Below are positions 1 through 8,609 of a DNA stretch of 64,000 nt, one piece after another; the first letter of the stretch is position 1; every line of letters starts with the position of its first letter. The notes under the pieces are model-generated. The model was not told the DNA's origin. It searched no databases and saw nothing but the letters and a program-made list of their open reading frames with translations. A program made the translations under genes and the position numbers. Source of the DNA: Devosia sp. (GTDB lineage Bacteria; Pseudomonadota; Alphaproteobacteria; Rhizobiales; Devosiaceae); the NCBI RefSeq assembly GCF_025809055.1, contig NZ_CP075529.1, positions 1,922,001-1,986,000 on the forward strand, read 5' to 3'.

Positions 1-1
1 C

Positions 2-598
2 CTCTCGGTCGCCGTGGTGGTCGATGGCACCTATGCCGATGACGGCAATGGCGGCAGCAGCTATGCGCCGCGCACTGCCGACGAAATCGCCCAGATCCTG
101 ACCCTGGTCCGCTCGGCCGTCGGCTATTCCGCCGATCGCGGTGACAGTGTCGAAGTGGTCAACATGCAGTTCGCCGCCCGCCCCGACCTGGCCCCGCCCG
201 GCACCGATCAGACGGCTGGCCTTCTGGACTTCACCCGCGACGACCTGATGAACGGCGCCGAAATGGCCGTCACCCTGCTGATCGCGCTGGCACTGGTCTT
301 CTTCGTCATGCGGCCGTTGATCAAGAAGGTCCTGACCCCCGAATCCCGCCCGCTGGCCCTGCCGGTCGCTGCCGAACTCGGCCATCACGGTGTCATGGGC
401 GCCGATGGCCGTATCGTGGGCGGCGAGGAAGAGCTGCCCCCGCCCCCGCCAAGGGACAAGACGCCGGCCTGGGTCACCAACGCCAAGTCCATGGGCGAAA
501 CCCAGCTCCAGACCCTCAAGACCGTGGGCAACCTCGTCGAGGAAAACCCCAAGCAGGCCGCGCTGATCGTGCGCGACTGGCTCTCTAGCGCGGCGTAG
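2..598 (+). CDS. fliF: Flagellar MS-ring protein FliF, C-terminal part
   Basis: Truncated at the window edge; the reading frame is open from base 2. FliF forms the membrane MS-ring of the flagellar basal body. The visible 198 residues show the tail of the periplasmic domain, one membrane helix (about residues 95-110 of the fragment, VTLLIALALVFFVMRPLI) and a cytoplasmic tail that in this family ends with the FliG-binding helix. A proline run (PPPPPP) lies in the cytoplasmic linker. fliG follows five bases after the stop, so this is the start of the fliF-fliG-fliH-fliN-flbD-flhA operon. Identity rests on the helix-plus-tail layout and the operon. Confidence 0.93.
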   Translation, partial: LSVAVVVDGTYADDGNGGSSYAPRTADEIAQILTLVRSAVGYSADRGDSVEVVNMQFAARPDLAPPGTDQTAGLLDFTRDDLMNGAEMAVTLLIALALVFFVMRPLIKKVLTPESRPLALPVAAELGHHGVMGADGRIVGGEEELPPPPPRDKTPAWVTNAKSMGETQLQTLKTVGNLVEENPKQAALIVRDWLSSAA

Positions 599-603
599 AT
601 CTG

Positions 604-1692
604 ATGGCCCTGGTTTCCCAATCGCTCGACGATACCCGCTCCGACAGCCCCATGCCCACGACCATGGGCGCCCAGCTCCAGGTTGGCGGTGAAAACCGCC
701 TGCTCAAGGGCGACGAAAAGGCTGCCGCGCTGCTGCTCGCCCTGGGCCCGGATTACGGCAAGCCCATTTTCGACGAACTCGATGAGCTCGAGGTCAAGCA
801 GCTTTCGCGCGCCATGGTGCGGCTGGGCCCGATCACCCAGGAAATGCTCGACGACCTGATGATCGAGTTCGTCACCACGATCTCCTCGAACGGCTCGCTC
901 TCGGGCAATACCGATTCCACCGAACGCCTCCTCCTCAGCTTCCTGCCGCAGGACAAGGTCGATGCGATCATGGAGGAAATCCGTGGCCCGGCCGGCCGCA
1001 ACATGTGGGAAAAGCTCTCCAACGTGCAGGCCGACGTGTTGGCGGCCTATCTCAAGAACGAATATCCCCAGACCATTGCCGTGGTGCTGTCCAAGATCGC
1101 CACGGAACACGCCTCCAAGGTGCTGGCTGTGCTGCCCGAAGAACTGGCCACCGATGTCGTCCAGCGCATGTTGGGGCTCGATCCGGTGCAGAAGGAAATT
1201 CTCGAAAAGATCGAGATGACCCTTAGGACCGAGTTCATGTCGACGCTCAATCACACCAAGCGGCGCGACAGCCATGAGCAGATGGCCGAAATCTTCAACG
1301 CCTTCGATCGCCAGACCGAAGCACGCTTCATCACCAATCTCGAAGAAGCCAATCGCGACGACGCCGAGCGCATCAAGCAGCTCATGTTCACCTTCGAGGA
1401 CCTCGGGCGGCTGGAAATGTCGGCCATCCAGACCCTGCTGTCCAAGCTCGACAAGCGCGACCTTGCCCTGGCGCTCAAGGGTGCCAGCGACGCGCTCAAG
1501 GAGTCCTTCTTCTCCAACATGTCGAGCCGCGCCGCCAAACTGCTGCAGGACGATATGAGCGGCATGGGCCCGGTCCGCGTCAAGGATGTGGACGAAGCCC
1601 AGACCCGCATGGTCGCAACCGCCAAGGACCTGGCCGCCAAGGGTGAGATCATCATCCTCAAGACCAAGTCCGACGACCAGATGATTGCGTGA
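604..1692 (+). CDS. fliG: Flagellar motor switch protein FliG
   Basis: FliG is the rotor protein of the C-ring that meets the stator and transmits torque. The 362-residue protein has the three FliG regions: N-terminal FliF-binding part, middle domain with the signature EYPQTIAVVLS (about residues 150-160) and a C-terminal domain with the charged torque helix containing DKRDLALALKGAS. The start at 604 has no clear ribosome binding site and the N-terminus is longer than usual; methionines at residues 17 and 21 are alternatives. The last bases overlap a possible TTG start of fliH, suggesting translational coupling. Confidence 0.97.
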   Translation: MALVSQSLDDTRSDSPMPTTMGAQLQVGGENRLLKGDEKAAALLLALGPDYGKPIFDELDELEVKQLSRAMVRLGPITQEMLDDLMIEFVTTISSNGSLSGNTDSTERLLLSFLPQDKVDAIMEEIRGPAGRNMWEKLSNVQADVLAAYLKNEYPQTIAVVLSKIATEHASKVLAVLPEELATDVVQRMLGLDPVQKEILEKIEMTLRTEFMSTLNHTKRRDSHEQMAEIFNAFDRQTEARFITNLEEANRDDAERIKQLMFTFEDLGRLEMSAIQTLLSKLDKRDLALALKGASDALKESFFSNMSSRAAKLLQDDMSGMGPVRVKDVDEAQTRMVATAKDLAAKGEIIILKTKSDDQMIA

Positions 1693-1696
1693 CGCC

Positions 1697-2335
1697 ATGG
1701 CCAGCCCCGCACGCTTCACCTTCGATCTGGACCTGACCAGCCGCTCCGGGCGCCGCGCCGCGCCGCCGGTGCCATCCATTCCCGAGGATGTCGTCGCCCA
1801 GTTGGTCGCCAATGCCCGCGAAGAGGCTTTTGCCGAAGGCCGCGCCGCTGGTGCCCGCGATGCTGAAGCCATGGCTGCCCAGACCATCGCCGCTGCCGCG
1901 GCGACGCTGGCCACCCAGACCGCACAGATGACGCGGGCCTTTGACGAGGCCCTCGGCGAACAGCATGACGAGGCCGTTGGCCTGGCCATGACCATCGGCC
2001 GCAAGCTGGCGCTGCACCTGGTGGCCCGGTTCCCGATCACCGAGCTCAAGGCGCTCATTTCCGAATGCCTGCCCAGCCTTAGCGGCGTGCCGCATCTGGT
2101 GATCCGCTGCCACCCCGATCTGGCCGATGCCATCCGCGATGCAGCCGAGGCGCAGATGACCAGTTCCGGGTTTGCCGGCCGGCTGATCGTCATGGGTGAT
2201 CCCGATATCCGCATCGGCGACGGGCGCCTGGAATGGGCCGATGGCGGCCTGGTCCGCGACATCGCGGCCACCGGCGGCGAAATCGACCGGCAAATTGCGA
2301 CCTATCTGGCGGCCAAGACCCGCCGAAACGGCTAA
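1697..2335 (+). CDS. fliH: Flagellar assembly protein FliH (FlbE-like)
   Basis: FliH dimers bind FliI and regulate the export ATPase. This 212-residue protein has an alanine/glutamate-rich N-terminal helix (EEAFAEGRAAGARDAEA) typical of FliH stalks and a C-terminal domain resembling the FliH/V-ATPase E fold. Sequence conservation is low, as usual; position between fliG and fliN supports the call. In Caulobacter the gene here is called flbE. I chose ATG at 1697; a TTG at 1685 in the same frame would overlap the end of fliG. Confidence 0.85.
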   Translation: MASPARFTFDLDLTSRSGRRAAPPVPSIPEDVVAQLVANAREEAFAEGRAAGARDAEAMAAQTIAAAAATLATQTAQMTRAFDEALGEQHDEAVGLAMTIGRKLALHLVARFPITELKALISECLPSLSGVPHLVIRCHPDLADAIRDAAEAQMTSSGFAGRLIVMGDPDIRIGDGRLEWADGGLVRDIAATGGEIDRQIATYLAAKTRRNG

Positions 2336-2348
2336 GGAGACTTCTGTC

Positions 2349-2690
2349 ATGGCCGATCCGAATGACGATACCGCCGCCGACGCGTTCAGCCTCGACGAAA
2401 TGCAGGCCCAGGCTCACGAAGCCGGCCAGCAGGCCTTTATCGAGCGCAGCGCCGCCGACCTCGAAGCCGTATTCGACGTGCCCGTCCGCGTATCTGTGGT
2501 CCTCGGCCGCACCAAGATGCCGGTCTCCAACCTGCTCAAGCTCGATACCGGAACGGTGATCGAGCTGGATCGCCAGGTTGGCGAGGCTGTCGAAATCTTC
2601 ATCAATGATCGTCTGGTCGCCCGTGGTGAGATCGTGCTGGTCGAGGACCGGCTCGGCGTCACCATGACCGAAATCATCAAGCCGCAGTAA
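2349..2690 (+). CDS. fliN: Flagellar motor switch protein FliN
   Basis: FliN forms the lower C-ring that binds CheY-P and docks the export apparatus. The 113-residue protein is almost all SpoA/FliN domain: DVPVRVSVVLGRTKMPVSNLL, then VIELDRQVGEAVEIFINDRLVARGEIV and LGVTMTEI, the canonical FliN pattern. A strong ribosome binding site (aaggaga, 2334-2340) fixes the ATG at 2349; the same frame stays open further upstream but without such a site. The N-terminus (about 30 residues, acidic) is short compared with enteric FliN. Confidence 0.96.
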   Translation: MADPNDDTAADAFSLDEMQAQAHEAGQQAFIERSAADLEAVFDVPVRVSVVLGRTKMPVSNLLKLDTGTVIELDRQVGEAVEIFINDRLVARGEIVLVEDRLGVTMTEIIKPQ

Positions 2691-2701
2691 GGGACCGAGC
2701 C

Positions 2702-4069
2702 ATGCGCCTCCTCATCATCGGAGCCCTCGAAGGTCAGCTCTCAACCGCCACCAAGATGGCCATGGATGGCGGCGCCAAGGTCGCCCACGCGCCCTCCATC
2801 GAGATCGCCCTCGCGGCCCTGCGGTCAGGCAAGGGAGCCGACCTGCTGCTGGTCGATGTCATGATGGACATTGCCGGGCTGATCGCCGCTCTCGAAGGCG
2901 AGCGCATCGCCATCCCCGTCGTCGCCTGTGGCGTCGAGACCAATGCCGCCGCCGCCGTCAACGCCATCCGCGCCGGCGCCAAGGAATACATCCCCCTGCC
3001 CCCCGATGCCGAGCTGATCGCCGCCGTGATCGCCGCCGTGGCGCGGGAAACCTCGGATTTCCTGTATCGCGACCCGGCCATGGAGCGCGTCGTGCGCATG
3101 GCCGAGCAGATCGCCGGCTCGGAAGCCTCCATCCTCATCACCGGTGAAAGCGGCACGGGCAAGGAAGTCATTGCCAAATATGTCCATGCCCGGTCCAAGC
3201 GCGCCAATCGCCCCTTCATCTCCGTCAATTGCGCGGCCATCCCCGAGGCCCTGCTGGAATCGGAGCTGTTCGGGCACGAAAAGGGCGCCTTTACCGGCGC
3301 TGTAGCCCGGCGTATCGGCAAGTTCGAGGAAGCCAGCGGCGGGACGCTCCTGCTCGATGAAATCTCGGAAATGGACGTGCGGCTGCAGGCCAAGCTGCTG
3401 CGCGCCATCCAGGAGCGGGTGATCGACCGGGTGGGCGGCACCAAGCCGGTGCCGGTCGATATCCGCATCCTCGCCACCTCCAACCGCAACCTGACCGAGG
3501 CGGTGCGCGAAGGCAGTTTTCGCGAAGACCTGCTGTTCCGGCTCAATGTCGTCAATCTCAAGCTGCCGGCCTTGCGCGCCCGCCCGGGCGACATCATTGC
3601 TCTCTCCGAGCATTTCGTTGCCAAATACGCCAAGGCCAATGGCCTGCCGCCGCGCGAACTGTCCTCGGCGGCGCGTGAAGCGCTGGTCCAGGCGCCCTGG
3701 CCGGGCAATGTCCGCGAACTCGAAAACACCCTGCACCGGGCCGTGCTGCTGTCCTCCGGCGATGTCATCGGCCCCGATGCCATCGTCCTGCCCGACGGCA
3801 TGGGCCTGACCGAAGCCGCCCAGGCCACCTCCCCGGCCCAGCAGCTGGCCCAGACCGCCGAGACCATGAACCGCGCGCTGGTCGGCCGCACGGTCGCCGA
3901 TGTCGAGCGCGACCTGATCCTCGATACGCTCGACCATACCCTCGGCAACCGCACCCATGCCGCCAATATCCTGGGCATCTCCATCCGCACGCTGCGCAAC
4001 AAGCTCAACCAATATGCCGACGAGGGCGAACACGTGCCCGAACCTGGCGAAAAGCGGGGGGCGGCTTAA
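2702..4069 (+). CDS. flbD: FlbD-type sigma-54-dependent flagellar activator
   Basis: 455 residues in NtrC order: receiver-like domain (1-115), AAA+ sigma-54 interaction domain with Walker A GESGTGKE (148-155) and the sigma-54 contact loop GAFTGA (195-200), and a C-terminal Fis-type helix-turn-helix (ILGISIRTLRNKLNQY). The receiver is degenerate: Asp52 is present but the usual acidic pair after strand 1 is replaced by Gly7-Ala8, and the conserved Lys near its end is missing. Caulobacter FlbD, also in the fliF operon, has the same decay and is controlled by FliX and flagellar assembly rather than by a kinase. It likely activates late flagellar genes with sigma-54. Confidence 0.93.
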   Translation: MRLLIIGALEGQLSTATKMAMDGGAKVAHAPSIEIALAALRSGKGADLLLVDVMMDIAGLIAALEGERIAIPVVACGVETNAAAAVNAIRAGAKEYIPLPPDAELIAAVIAAVARETSDFLYRDPAMERVVRMAEQIAGSEASILITGESGTGKEVIAKYVHARSKRANRPFISVNCAAIPEALLESELFGHEKGAFTGAVARRIGKFEEASGGTLLLDEISEMDVRLQAKLLRAIQERVIDRVGGTKPVPVDIRILATSNRNLTEAVREGSFREDLLFRLNVVNLKLPALRARPGDIIALSEHFVAKYAKANGLPPRELSSAAREALVQAPWPGNVRELENTLHRAVLLSSGDVIGPDAIVLPDGMGLTEAAQATSPAQQLAQTAETMNRALVGRTVADVERDLILDTLDHTLGNRTHAANILGISIRTLRNKLNQYADEGEHVPEPGEKRGAA

Positions 4070-4094
4070 GCTTTATGCCCCGCAACACCACCGT

Positions 4095-4193
4095 GTCATT
4101 CCGGCGCAGGCCGGAATCCAGATCCGCCACTCTCCGCGCCCACCTGGTGCGCGGTGAAGCCAGCGCATGGATCCCGGCCTTCGCCGGGATGAC
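4095..4193. repeat. 99-bp palindromic intergenic repeat upstream of flhA
   Basis: The unit begins and ends with 26-base inverted copies (4095-4120 and 4168-4193) that match at 23 of 26 positions; each copy is itself a hairpin around CCGGC...GCCGG. This belongs to the alphaproteobacterial repeats whose translations read like VIPAxAGI or MDPGLRRDD. It lies between flbD and flhA, so it would be transcribed within the flagellar operon. Confidence 0.85.
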
Positions 4194-4214
4194 ATTGGTG
4201 TTTGGGGAAGCATC

Positions 4215-6335
4215 GTGACCGACATCCAATCCGGCAACAAATCAAGCTTCCAGTTTCCCTCCATCGCGCAGGTGATGAACACCCTGCGCTCGGGGGATAT
4301 TGCGCTTGCCACCGGGGTGATGGGGCTGATCGTCATCCTCATCGTGCCCATGCCGGCCATGCTGGTGGACATGCTGCTGGCCATTTCGATCATCTTCTCG
4401 GTGATGATCCTGATGACGGCCCTGTTCATTCAGAAGCCGCTGGAATTCTCGTCCTTCCCCACGGTCCTGCTCATCGCAACCATGCTGCGGCTGGGCCTAA
4501 ACCTGGCCACCACACGCCTGATCCTGGGCGAGGGCCATAACGGCACCGCGGCCGCTGGTCACGTCATCGAAGCCTTCGGCAGCTTCGTCACCCATGGCAA
4601 TTTCGTCATCGGGCTGGTCGTGTTCATCATCCTCGTGATCGTCAATTTCATCGTCATCACCAAGGGTTCGGGCCGTATCGCCGAAGTCGCGGCGCGCTTC
4701 AGCCTCGACGCCATGCCCGGCAAGCAGATGGCCATCGACGCCGATCTGTCGGCCGGCCTCATCGACGAGGACACCGCCAAGAAGCGCCGGGCCGAACTCG
4801 AAGGCGAAAGCGCCTTCTTCGGCAACATGGACGGTGCCAGCAAGTTCGTGCGCGGCGACGCTATTGCCGGCCTGATCATCACCTTCATCAACGTCTCCGC
4901 CGGTATGCTGGTCGGCATCCTGCAGGAGGGCCTGACGTTCCAGGAAGCGGGCAATGTCTATACTCTGCTCACCATCGGCGATGGCCTGGTCAGCCAGATT
5001 CCGGCGCTGATCGTCTCGACCGCCGCTGGTATCCTGGTTTCCAAGTCCGGCGTCACCGGCGCTGCCGACAAGGCGCTGACCGGCCAGTTCACCGGCTATC
5101 CGCGCGCCCTGGGCATGTCGTCGGCAGTCATGGCGGCCCTGGCGCTGCTGCCCGGCATGCCGCTCCTGCCCTTCATGGCCCTTTCCGGCGCCGCCGGCTA
5201 CGCCGCCTGGCGCGCCGGTCGCTCCAAGCAGGCCCGTCAGGTCGAAGAAACGGTCAAGCAGATGGCCGAGGCGGCTCCCGCACCGCAGGCTGCCGAGCCC
5301 CCGATCACCGACAGCCTCAAGATCGACGATCTCAAACTCGAGCTGGGCTACGGCCTGCTCAGCCTCGTCAAGGAAGACGAAAGCGGCACCGATCGGCTGA
5401 CCGAACAGATCAAGGCCCTGCGCCGCCAGCTGGCACTGGAACTGGGCTTCGTCATGCCCCCGGTCCGCATTCTCGACAACATGCAGCTCGAGCCCAACGA
5501 CTACAAGGTGCGCATCAAGGAAGTCGAAGCCGGCGCCGGGCAGATTTTTGCCAACCAGCTCATGGTCATGGACCCCTATGGCAACCCGATCGATCTGCCG
5601 GGCACCCATACCACCGAGCCGACCTTCGGCCTGCCCGCCACCTGGATCGAGCCGGCGCTGCGCGACGAGGCGGAGCTGCGCGGTCTCTCCATCATCGATC
5701 CGTCGACGGTGATTTCCACGCACCTGACCGAAATCCTCAAGGCCAATGTTGCGGACCTTTTGAGCTACGCCAATGTGCAGTCCCTGCTCTCCGGCCTGCC
5801 CAAGGACCAGCAGAAGCTGGTCGAGGACCTGGTGCCGGGCCAGATTTCGGTATCGGGCCTGCAGCGGGTGCTCCAGGCTCTGCTCACCGAGCGCATCTCC
5901 ATCCGCGACCTGTCCGGTATCCTCGAAGCCATCGCCGAAATCGCCGGCAATGGCCGCTCCATCCAGACCATTACCGAGCATGTCCGGGCGCGCCTGGCTC
6001 GCCAGATCTGCGCCGCCAATATGGGCCCAGACGGCAACCTGCCGCTCTTGACCCTCGGCCCGCAATGGGAGCGCGACTTTGCCGAGGCCATGGTCGGCGA
6101 TGGCGAATCCCGTCACCTCGCCATGGCTCCAAGCAAGCTGCAGCAGTTCATCGCCGCAGTGCAGAACGCCTTCGAGCGCGCCGCCCAACAGGGTGAGCTA
6201 CCGGTGCTCATCACCTCGCCAGGGATGCGCCCGCATGTCCGCTCGATCATCGAACGCTTCCGCCCGCAGACTGTGGTGATGAGCCAGAACGAGGTTCACC
6301 CCCGCATCCGCCTCAAGACCGTCGGCAGCGTCTGA
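4215..6335 (+). CDS. flhA: Flagellar export gate protein FlhA
   Basis: FlhA is the inner-membrane export gate of the flagellar type III apparatus. The 706-residue protein has the eight-helix membrane half (about residues 25-325) with the conserved FHIPEP-family cytoplasmic loop (ARFSLDAMPGKQMAIDADLSA) and a large cytoplasmic C-terminal half that docks chaperone-substrate complexes. I chose GTG at 4215, preceded by ggggaag (4204-4210); the frame is open back to an ATG at 4167, but that extension (MDPGLRRDD...) is only translation of the intergenic repeat. Last gene of the cluster in this window. Confidence 0.97.
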   Translation: MTDIQSGNKSSFQFPSIAQVMNTLRSGDIALATGVMGLIVILIVPMPAMLVDMLLAISIIFSVMILMTALFIQKPLEFSSFPTVLLIATMLRLGLNLATTRLILGEGHNGTAAAGHVIEAFGSFVTHGNFVIGLVVFIILVIVNFIVITKGSGRIAEVAARFSLDAMPGKQMAIDADLSAGLIDEDTAKKRRAELEGESAFFGNMDGASKFVRGDAIAGLIITFINVSAGMLVGILQEGLTFQEAGNVYTLLTIGDGLVSQIPALIVSTAAGILVSKSGVTGAADKALTGQFTGYPRALGMSSAVMAALALLPGMPLLPFMALSGAAGYAAWRAGRSKQARQVEETVKQMAEAAPAPQAAEPPITDSLKIDDLKLELGYGLLSLVKEDESGTDRLTEQIKALRRQLALELGFVMPPVRILDNMQLEPNDYKVRIKEVEAGAGQIFANQLMVMDPYGNPIDLPGTHTTEPTFGLPATWIEPALRDEAELRGLSIIDPSTVISTHLTEILKANVADLLSYANVQSLLSGLPKDQQKLVEDLVPGQISVSGLQRVLQALLTERISIRDLSGILEAIAEIAGNGRSIQTITEHVRARLARQICAANMGPDGNLPLLTLGPQWERDFAEAMVGDGESRHLAMAPSKLQQFIAAVQNAFERAAQQGELPVLITSPGMRPHVRSIIERFRPQTVVMSQNEVHPRIRLKTVGSV

Positions 6336-6359
6336 TCAGCCGGATCTAGGGCGGTAACC

Positions 6360-6554
6360 CTAGCCCATGCCACCTGGAACGATCGGGGGCAGGTCGAGCT
6401 TTGCCGCCTCCTCGGAGGTGTCGACTTGCTCTTCCTCGGCCAGTTCCCGCTCGGCCTCGTACCAGAACTCCTGCTCGCGGCCCTCGGGCTGCCCCGCCTC
6501 GACCCAAAGCTGGTAGGCGCGGTCGCGGATCTTGCTGTCTTCGATCGGTTGCAT
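6360..6554 (-). CDS. Small DUF2934 protein
   Basis: A 64-residue soluble acidic protein with the DUF2934 core: IRDRAYQLWVEAGQPEGREQ followed by EFWYEAERE. Function unknown; the family is widespread in rhizobia, often near stress genes. The start at 6554 is preceded on the minus strand by aaggag seven bases upstream; the frame extends 22 codons further but without a ribosome binding site. It converges on flhA and is divergent from the metallopeptidase gene. Confidence 0.82.
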   Translation of the reverse strand: MQPIEDSKIRDRAYQLWVEAGQPEGREQEFWYEAERELAEEEQVDTSEEAAKLDLPPIVPGGMG

Positions 6555-6661
6555 CTGCCGTTCTCCTTGCTGCTGCTGGATGAACGCGGGGCCTAGCGGC
6601 AGGTTGCGCGGGAACGCCAAAGTGAGCCGCGCATTATCGATGGACCAGAAGGGGCTGGCTG

Positions 6662-7756
6662 ATGAAACTGTTTTCCTGCGACCATTGCGGCAATACCGTC
6701 TATTTCGAGAACGCGGTCTGCGAGCGCTGTGGTCATGTCCTGGGCTACGCGCCCGAGCATAATGCGCTGGTCTCGCTCGAGCCCGACAATGGCGCCTGGA
6801 CCAGTCCGGCCCTTGGGACCAACTATGTGTTTTGCGCCAATCAGGCCCATGGCGCCTGCAACTGGCTGGTGCCCGCGGCGCCCGGCGGCGACGTCTATTG
6901 TGCGGCCTGCCGCCACAACGAGACCATTCCTGCCATTGCCGATCCGCTCAATCTGGGCCGCTGGCAGACCATAGAGCGCGCCAAGAAGCGGCTGTTCTAC
7001 TCGCTGATCCGCCTCGGCCTGCCGCTCCACACCCGCAGCGAAGACCCCGGACACGGCCTGGCCTTCCGGTTTCTCGCTGACGACCAGGCCGCGCCCGAGC
7101 GTGTGATGACCGGCCATGACAATGGCATCATCACCATCGCGCTGGCCGAGGCCGACGATGCCGAGCGGGAATATAGGCGCACGCGGATGGGGGAACCCTA
7201 TCGCACCCTGCTGGGTCACTTCCGCCACGAAATCGGGCACCATTTCTGGGACCTGCTGGTCGCCGGCGGTCCGCATCTCGCGCGCTTTCGAGAGCTGTTC
7301 GGAGACGAGCGCGCCGACTACGGCCAGGCCCTCGAGGCCCACTACGCCAATGGCGCCCCGGCCGGCTGGTATCACAGCCATATCAGCGCCTATGCCACGT
7401 CCCATCCCTGGGAGGATTTCGCCGAGACATTCGCCCATTACCTGCACATCACCGACACGGTCGAGATGGCGGCCGCCTTTGGCGTACGGGCCCGGCCGCG
7501 CACCGAGGACAACAGCCTCGCCATGCCGCCAGTGACCTTTGATCCCTACATGGCGCCGGACATGGAGGCGATCGTTGAAAACTGGATCCCCCTCTCCAGC
7601 CTCATTAACAATCTCAACCGCGCCGTTGGCCAGCCCGACGCCTACCCGTTCATCCTGACCCCGCCGGTGGTCGAAAAGCTCGGCTTCGTGAACAATCTGG
7701 TGCACCAGGCTCATGCCCTCCAGCACCTGTCCAATCTGGAGCGCAGCGGGGCCTGA
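6662..7756 (+). CDS. Putative zinc metallopeptidase with N-terminal zinc ribbon
   Basis: 364 residues. The N-terminus is a zinc ribbon (CDHCG at 6-10, CERCG at 21-25, with more cysteines near residues 58-85). The catalytic signature HEIGH is at residues 189-193, with a likely third ligand region HPWEDFAETFAHY about 60 residues later. This matches the DUF2248 (zinc-binding metallopeptidase) family of proteobacteria, whose substrates are not known. A good ribosome binding site (aaggggc) precedes the ATG. It has no signal peptide, so it should act in the cytoplasm. The GNAT gene begins 35 bases after its stop and may be cotranscribed. Confidence 0.85.
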   Translation: MKLFSCDHCGNTVYFENAVCERCGHVLGYAPEHNALVSLEPDNGAWTSPALGTNYVFCANQAHGACNWLVPAAPGGDVYCAACRHNETIPAIADPLNLGRWQTIERAKKRLFYSLIRLGLPLHTRSEDPGHGLAFRFLADDQAAPERVMTGHDNGIITIALAEADDAEREYRRTRMGEPYRTLLGHFRHEIGHHFWDLLVAGGPHLARFRELFGDERADYGQALEAHYANGAPAGWYHSHISAYATSHPWEDFAETFAHYLHITDTVEMAAAFGVRARPRTEDNSLAMPPVTFDPYMAPDMEAIVENWIPLSSLINNLNRAVGQPDAYPFILTPPVVEKLGFVNNLVHQAHALQHLSNLERSGA

Positions 7757-7791
7757 TTGCCCTCGGCTGGTGCCGGCGCTACAAGGCGGGC

Positions 7792-8250
7792 ATGAGCGAT
7801 ATCGTCATTCTGCCGGTCCCCGTCTTTTCCACCCTGTCCAATGCTGCCTTCGCCTTGCGGCGCGAGGTTTTCGTGTGGGAACAGCAGGTGCCCGAAGACG
7901 AAGAGCACGACGCCCACGACATGACGGCGACCCATTTTGTCGCCGTGGCGGAGGGTGAAGTGGTCGGAACCCTGCGTCTGCTCCTGCTGGATGAGCATTG
8001 CAAGATCGGCCGGGTCGCCGTGCGCCGCGCGTTCCGGGGACGCGGCATTGCCCGAAAACTCATCGCCCAGGCCATGTCGGCTGCGCGCGACATGGGACAG
8101 ACCCGTTTCTACCTCACGGCCCAGTCCGACAAGCTCGGTTTTTATGAAAGCCTGGGCTTCGTCGCCTTTGGTCCCGAATTCATGGATGGCGGCATGCCGC
8201 ATCGCGCCATGCGTGATTATGACAAGGCCAGCGCCGTCCTGGTGGATTAA
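7792..8250 (+). CDS. GNAT family N-acetyltransferase
   Basis: 152 residues with the acetyl-CoA binding signature RVAVRRAFRGRGIARKLI (about residues 74-91) and the closing GNAT strand FYLTAQSDKLGFYESLGFVA. The N-terminal LRREVFVWEQQVPEDEEHD resembles the ElaA-like group of GNAT proteins. Substrate cannot be read from sequence. It follows the metallopeptidase gene closely on the same strand. Confidence 0.88.
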   Translation: MSDIVILPVPVFSTLSNAAFALRREVFVWEQQVPEDEEHDAHDMTATHFVAVAEGEVVGTLRLLLLDEHCKIGRVAVRRAFRGRGIARKLIAQAMSAARDMGQTRFYLTAQSDKLGFYESLGFVAFGPEFMDGGMPHRAMRDYDKASAVLVD

Positions 8251-8609
8251 GCCCCGCTTAACGCATTAACCCGGCAGAACCTGCGCCGCCCCGGATTATC
8301 CGCTAAGCTCCTGTCTGTCGGTGGGAGCGCGCCCGGCGGACAGCCAATCGGTCCGCAGCGCCGCACCAACCGGTTCGCAGGGTTCTGCGGACAGGAAAAC
8401 CGCTCTGGGAGGCGGAGAGGACCGGCGCCGCGCCTCGCGGCAGCCGGTCTTTTCAATCCCGGTTCCAGAAAAATGGAAAAAATTGGTTCGGAACGGTCCG
8501 GGCGGACCTGCGTTCACCGATCATAACAATGGGCCGCACGCCGCTCCACCTCGCAAGTTTTGCGGCGCGCGGCCCTGTTCACCGCAACGATGAACCTAAG
8601 GAGCCTACA
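8251..8609 (+). other. 359-base gap between GNAT and PRC-barrel genes
   Basis: No convincing protein gene. It begins with TTAA elements (8258-8269), then holds a run of hairpins ending in a terminator-like stem (see next entry), then leader sequence with a ribosome binding site (taaggag, 8597-8603) for the PRC-barrel gene. Confidence 0.6.
8311..8453 (+). ncRNA. Candidate structured small RNA
   Basis: Three hairpins follow each other on the plus strand: CTGTC/GACAG (8315-8319 with 8339-8343), GTCCGCAG/CTGCGGAC (8351-8358 with 8385-8392) and a 12-bp stem GACCGGC plus CCGCG paired with CGCGG plus GCCGGTC (8420-8426, 8428-8432, 8436-8440, 8443-8449) followed by TTTT. The last looks like an intrinsic terminator in the middle of a gene-free stretch, implying a transcript that ends there. 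No match to a known RNA family was recognised; the 5' end is undefined. Confidence 0.42.

Noticed and set aside
4497..6188. Minus-strand open frame of 563 codons opposite flhA
   Set aside because: Same cause: high third-position GC leaves the antisense frame open.
8258..8269. TTAA-N4-TTAA after the GNAT gene as a CtrA box
   Set aside because: Spacer is four, not seven.
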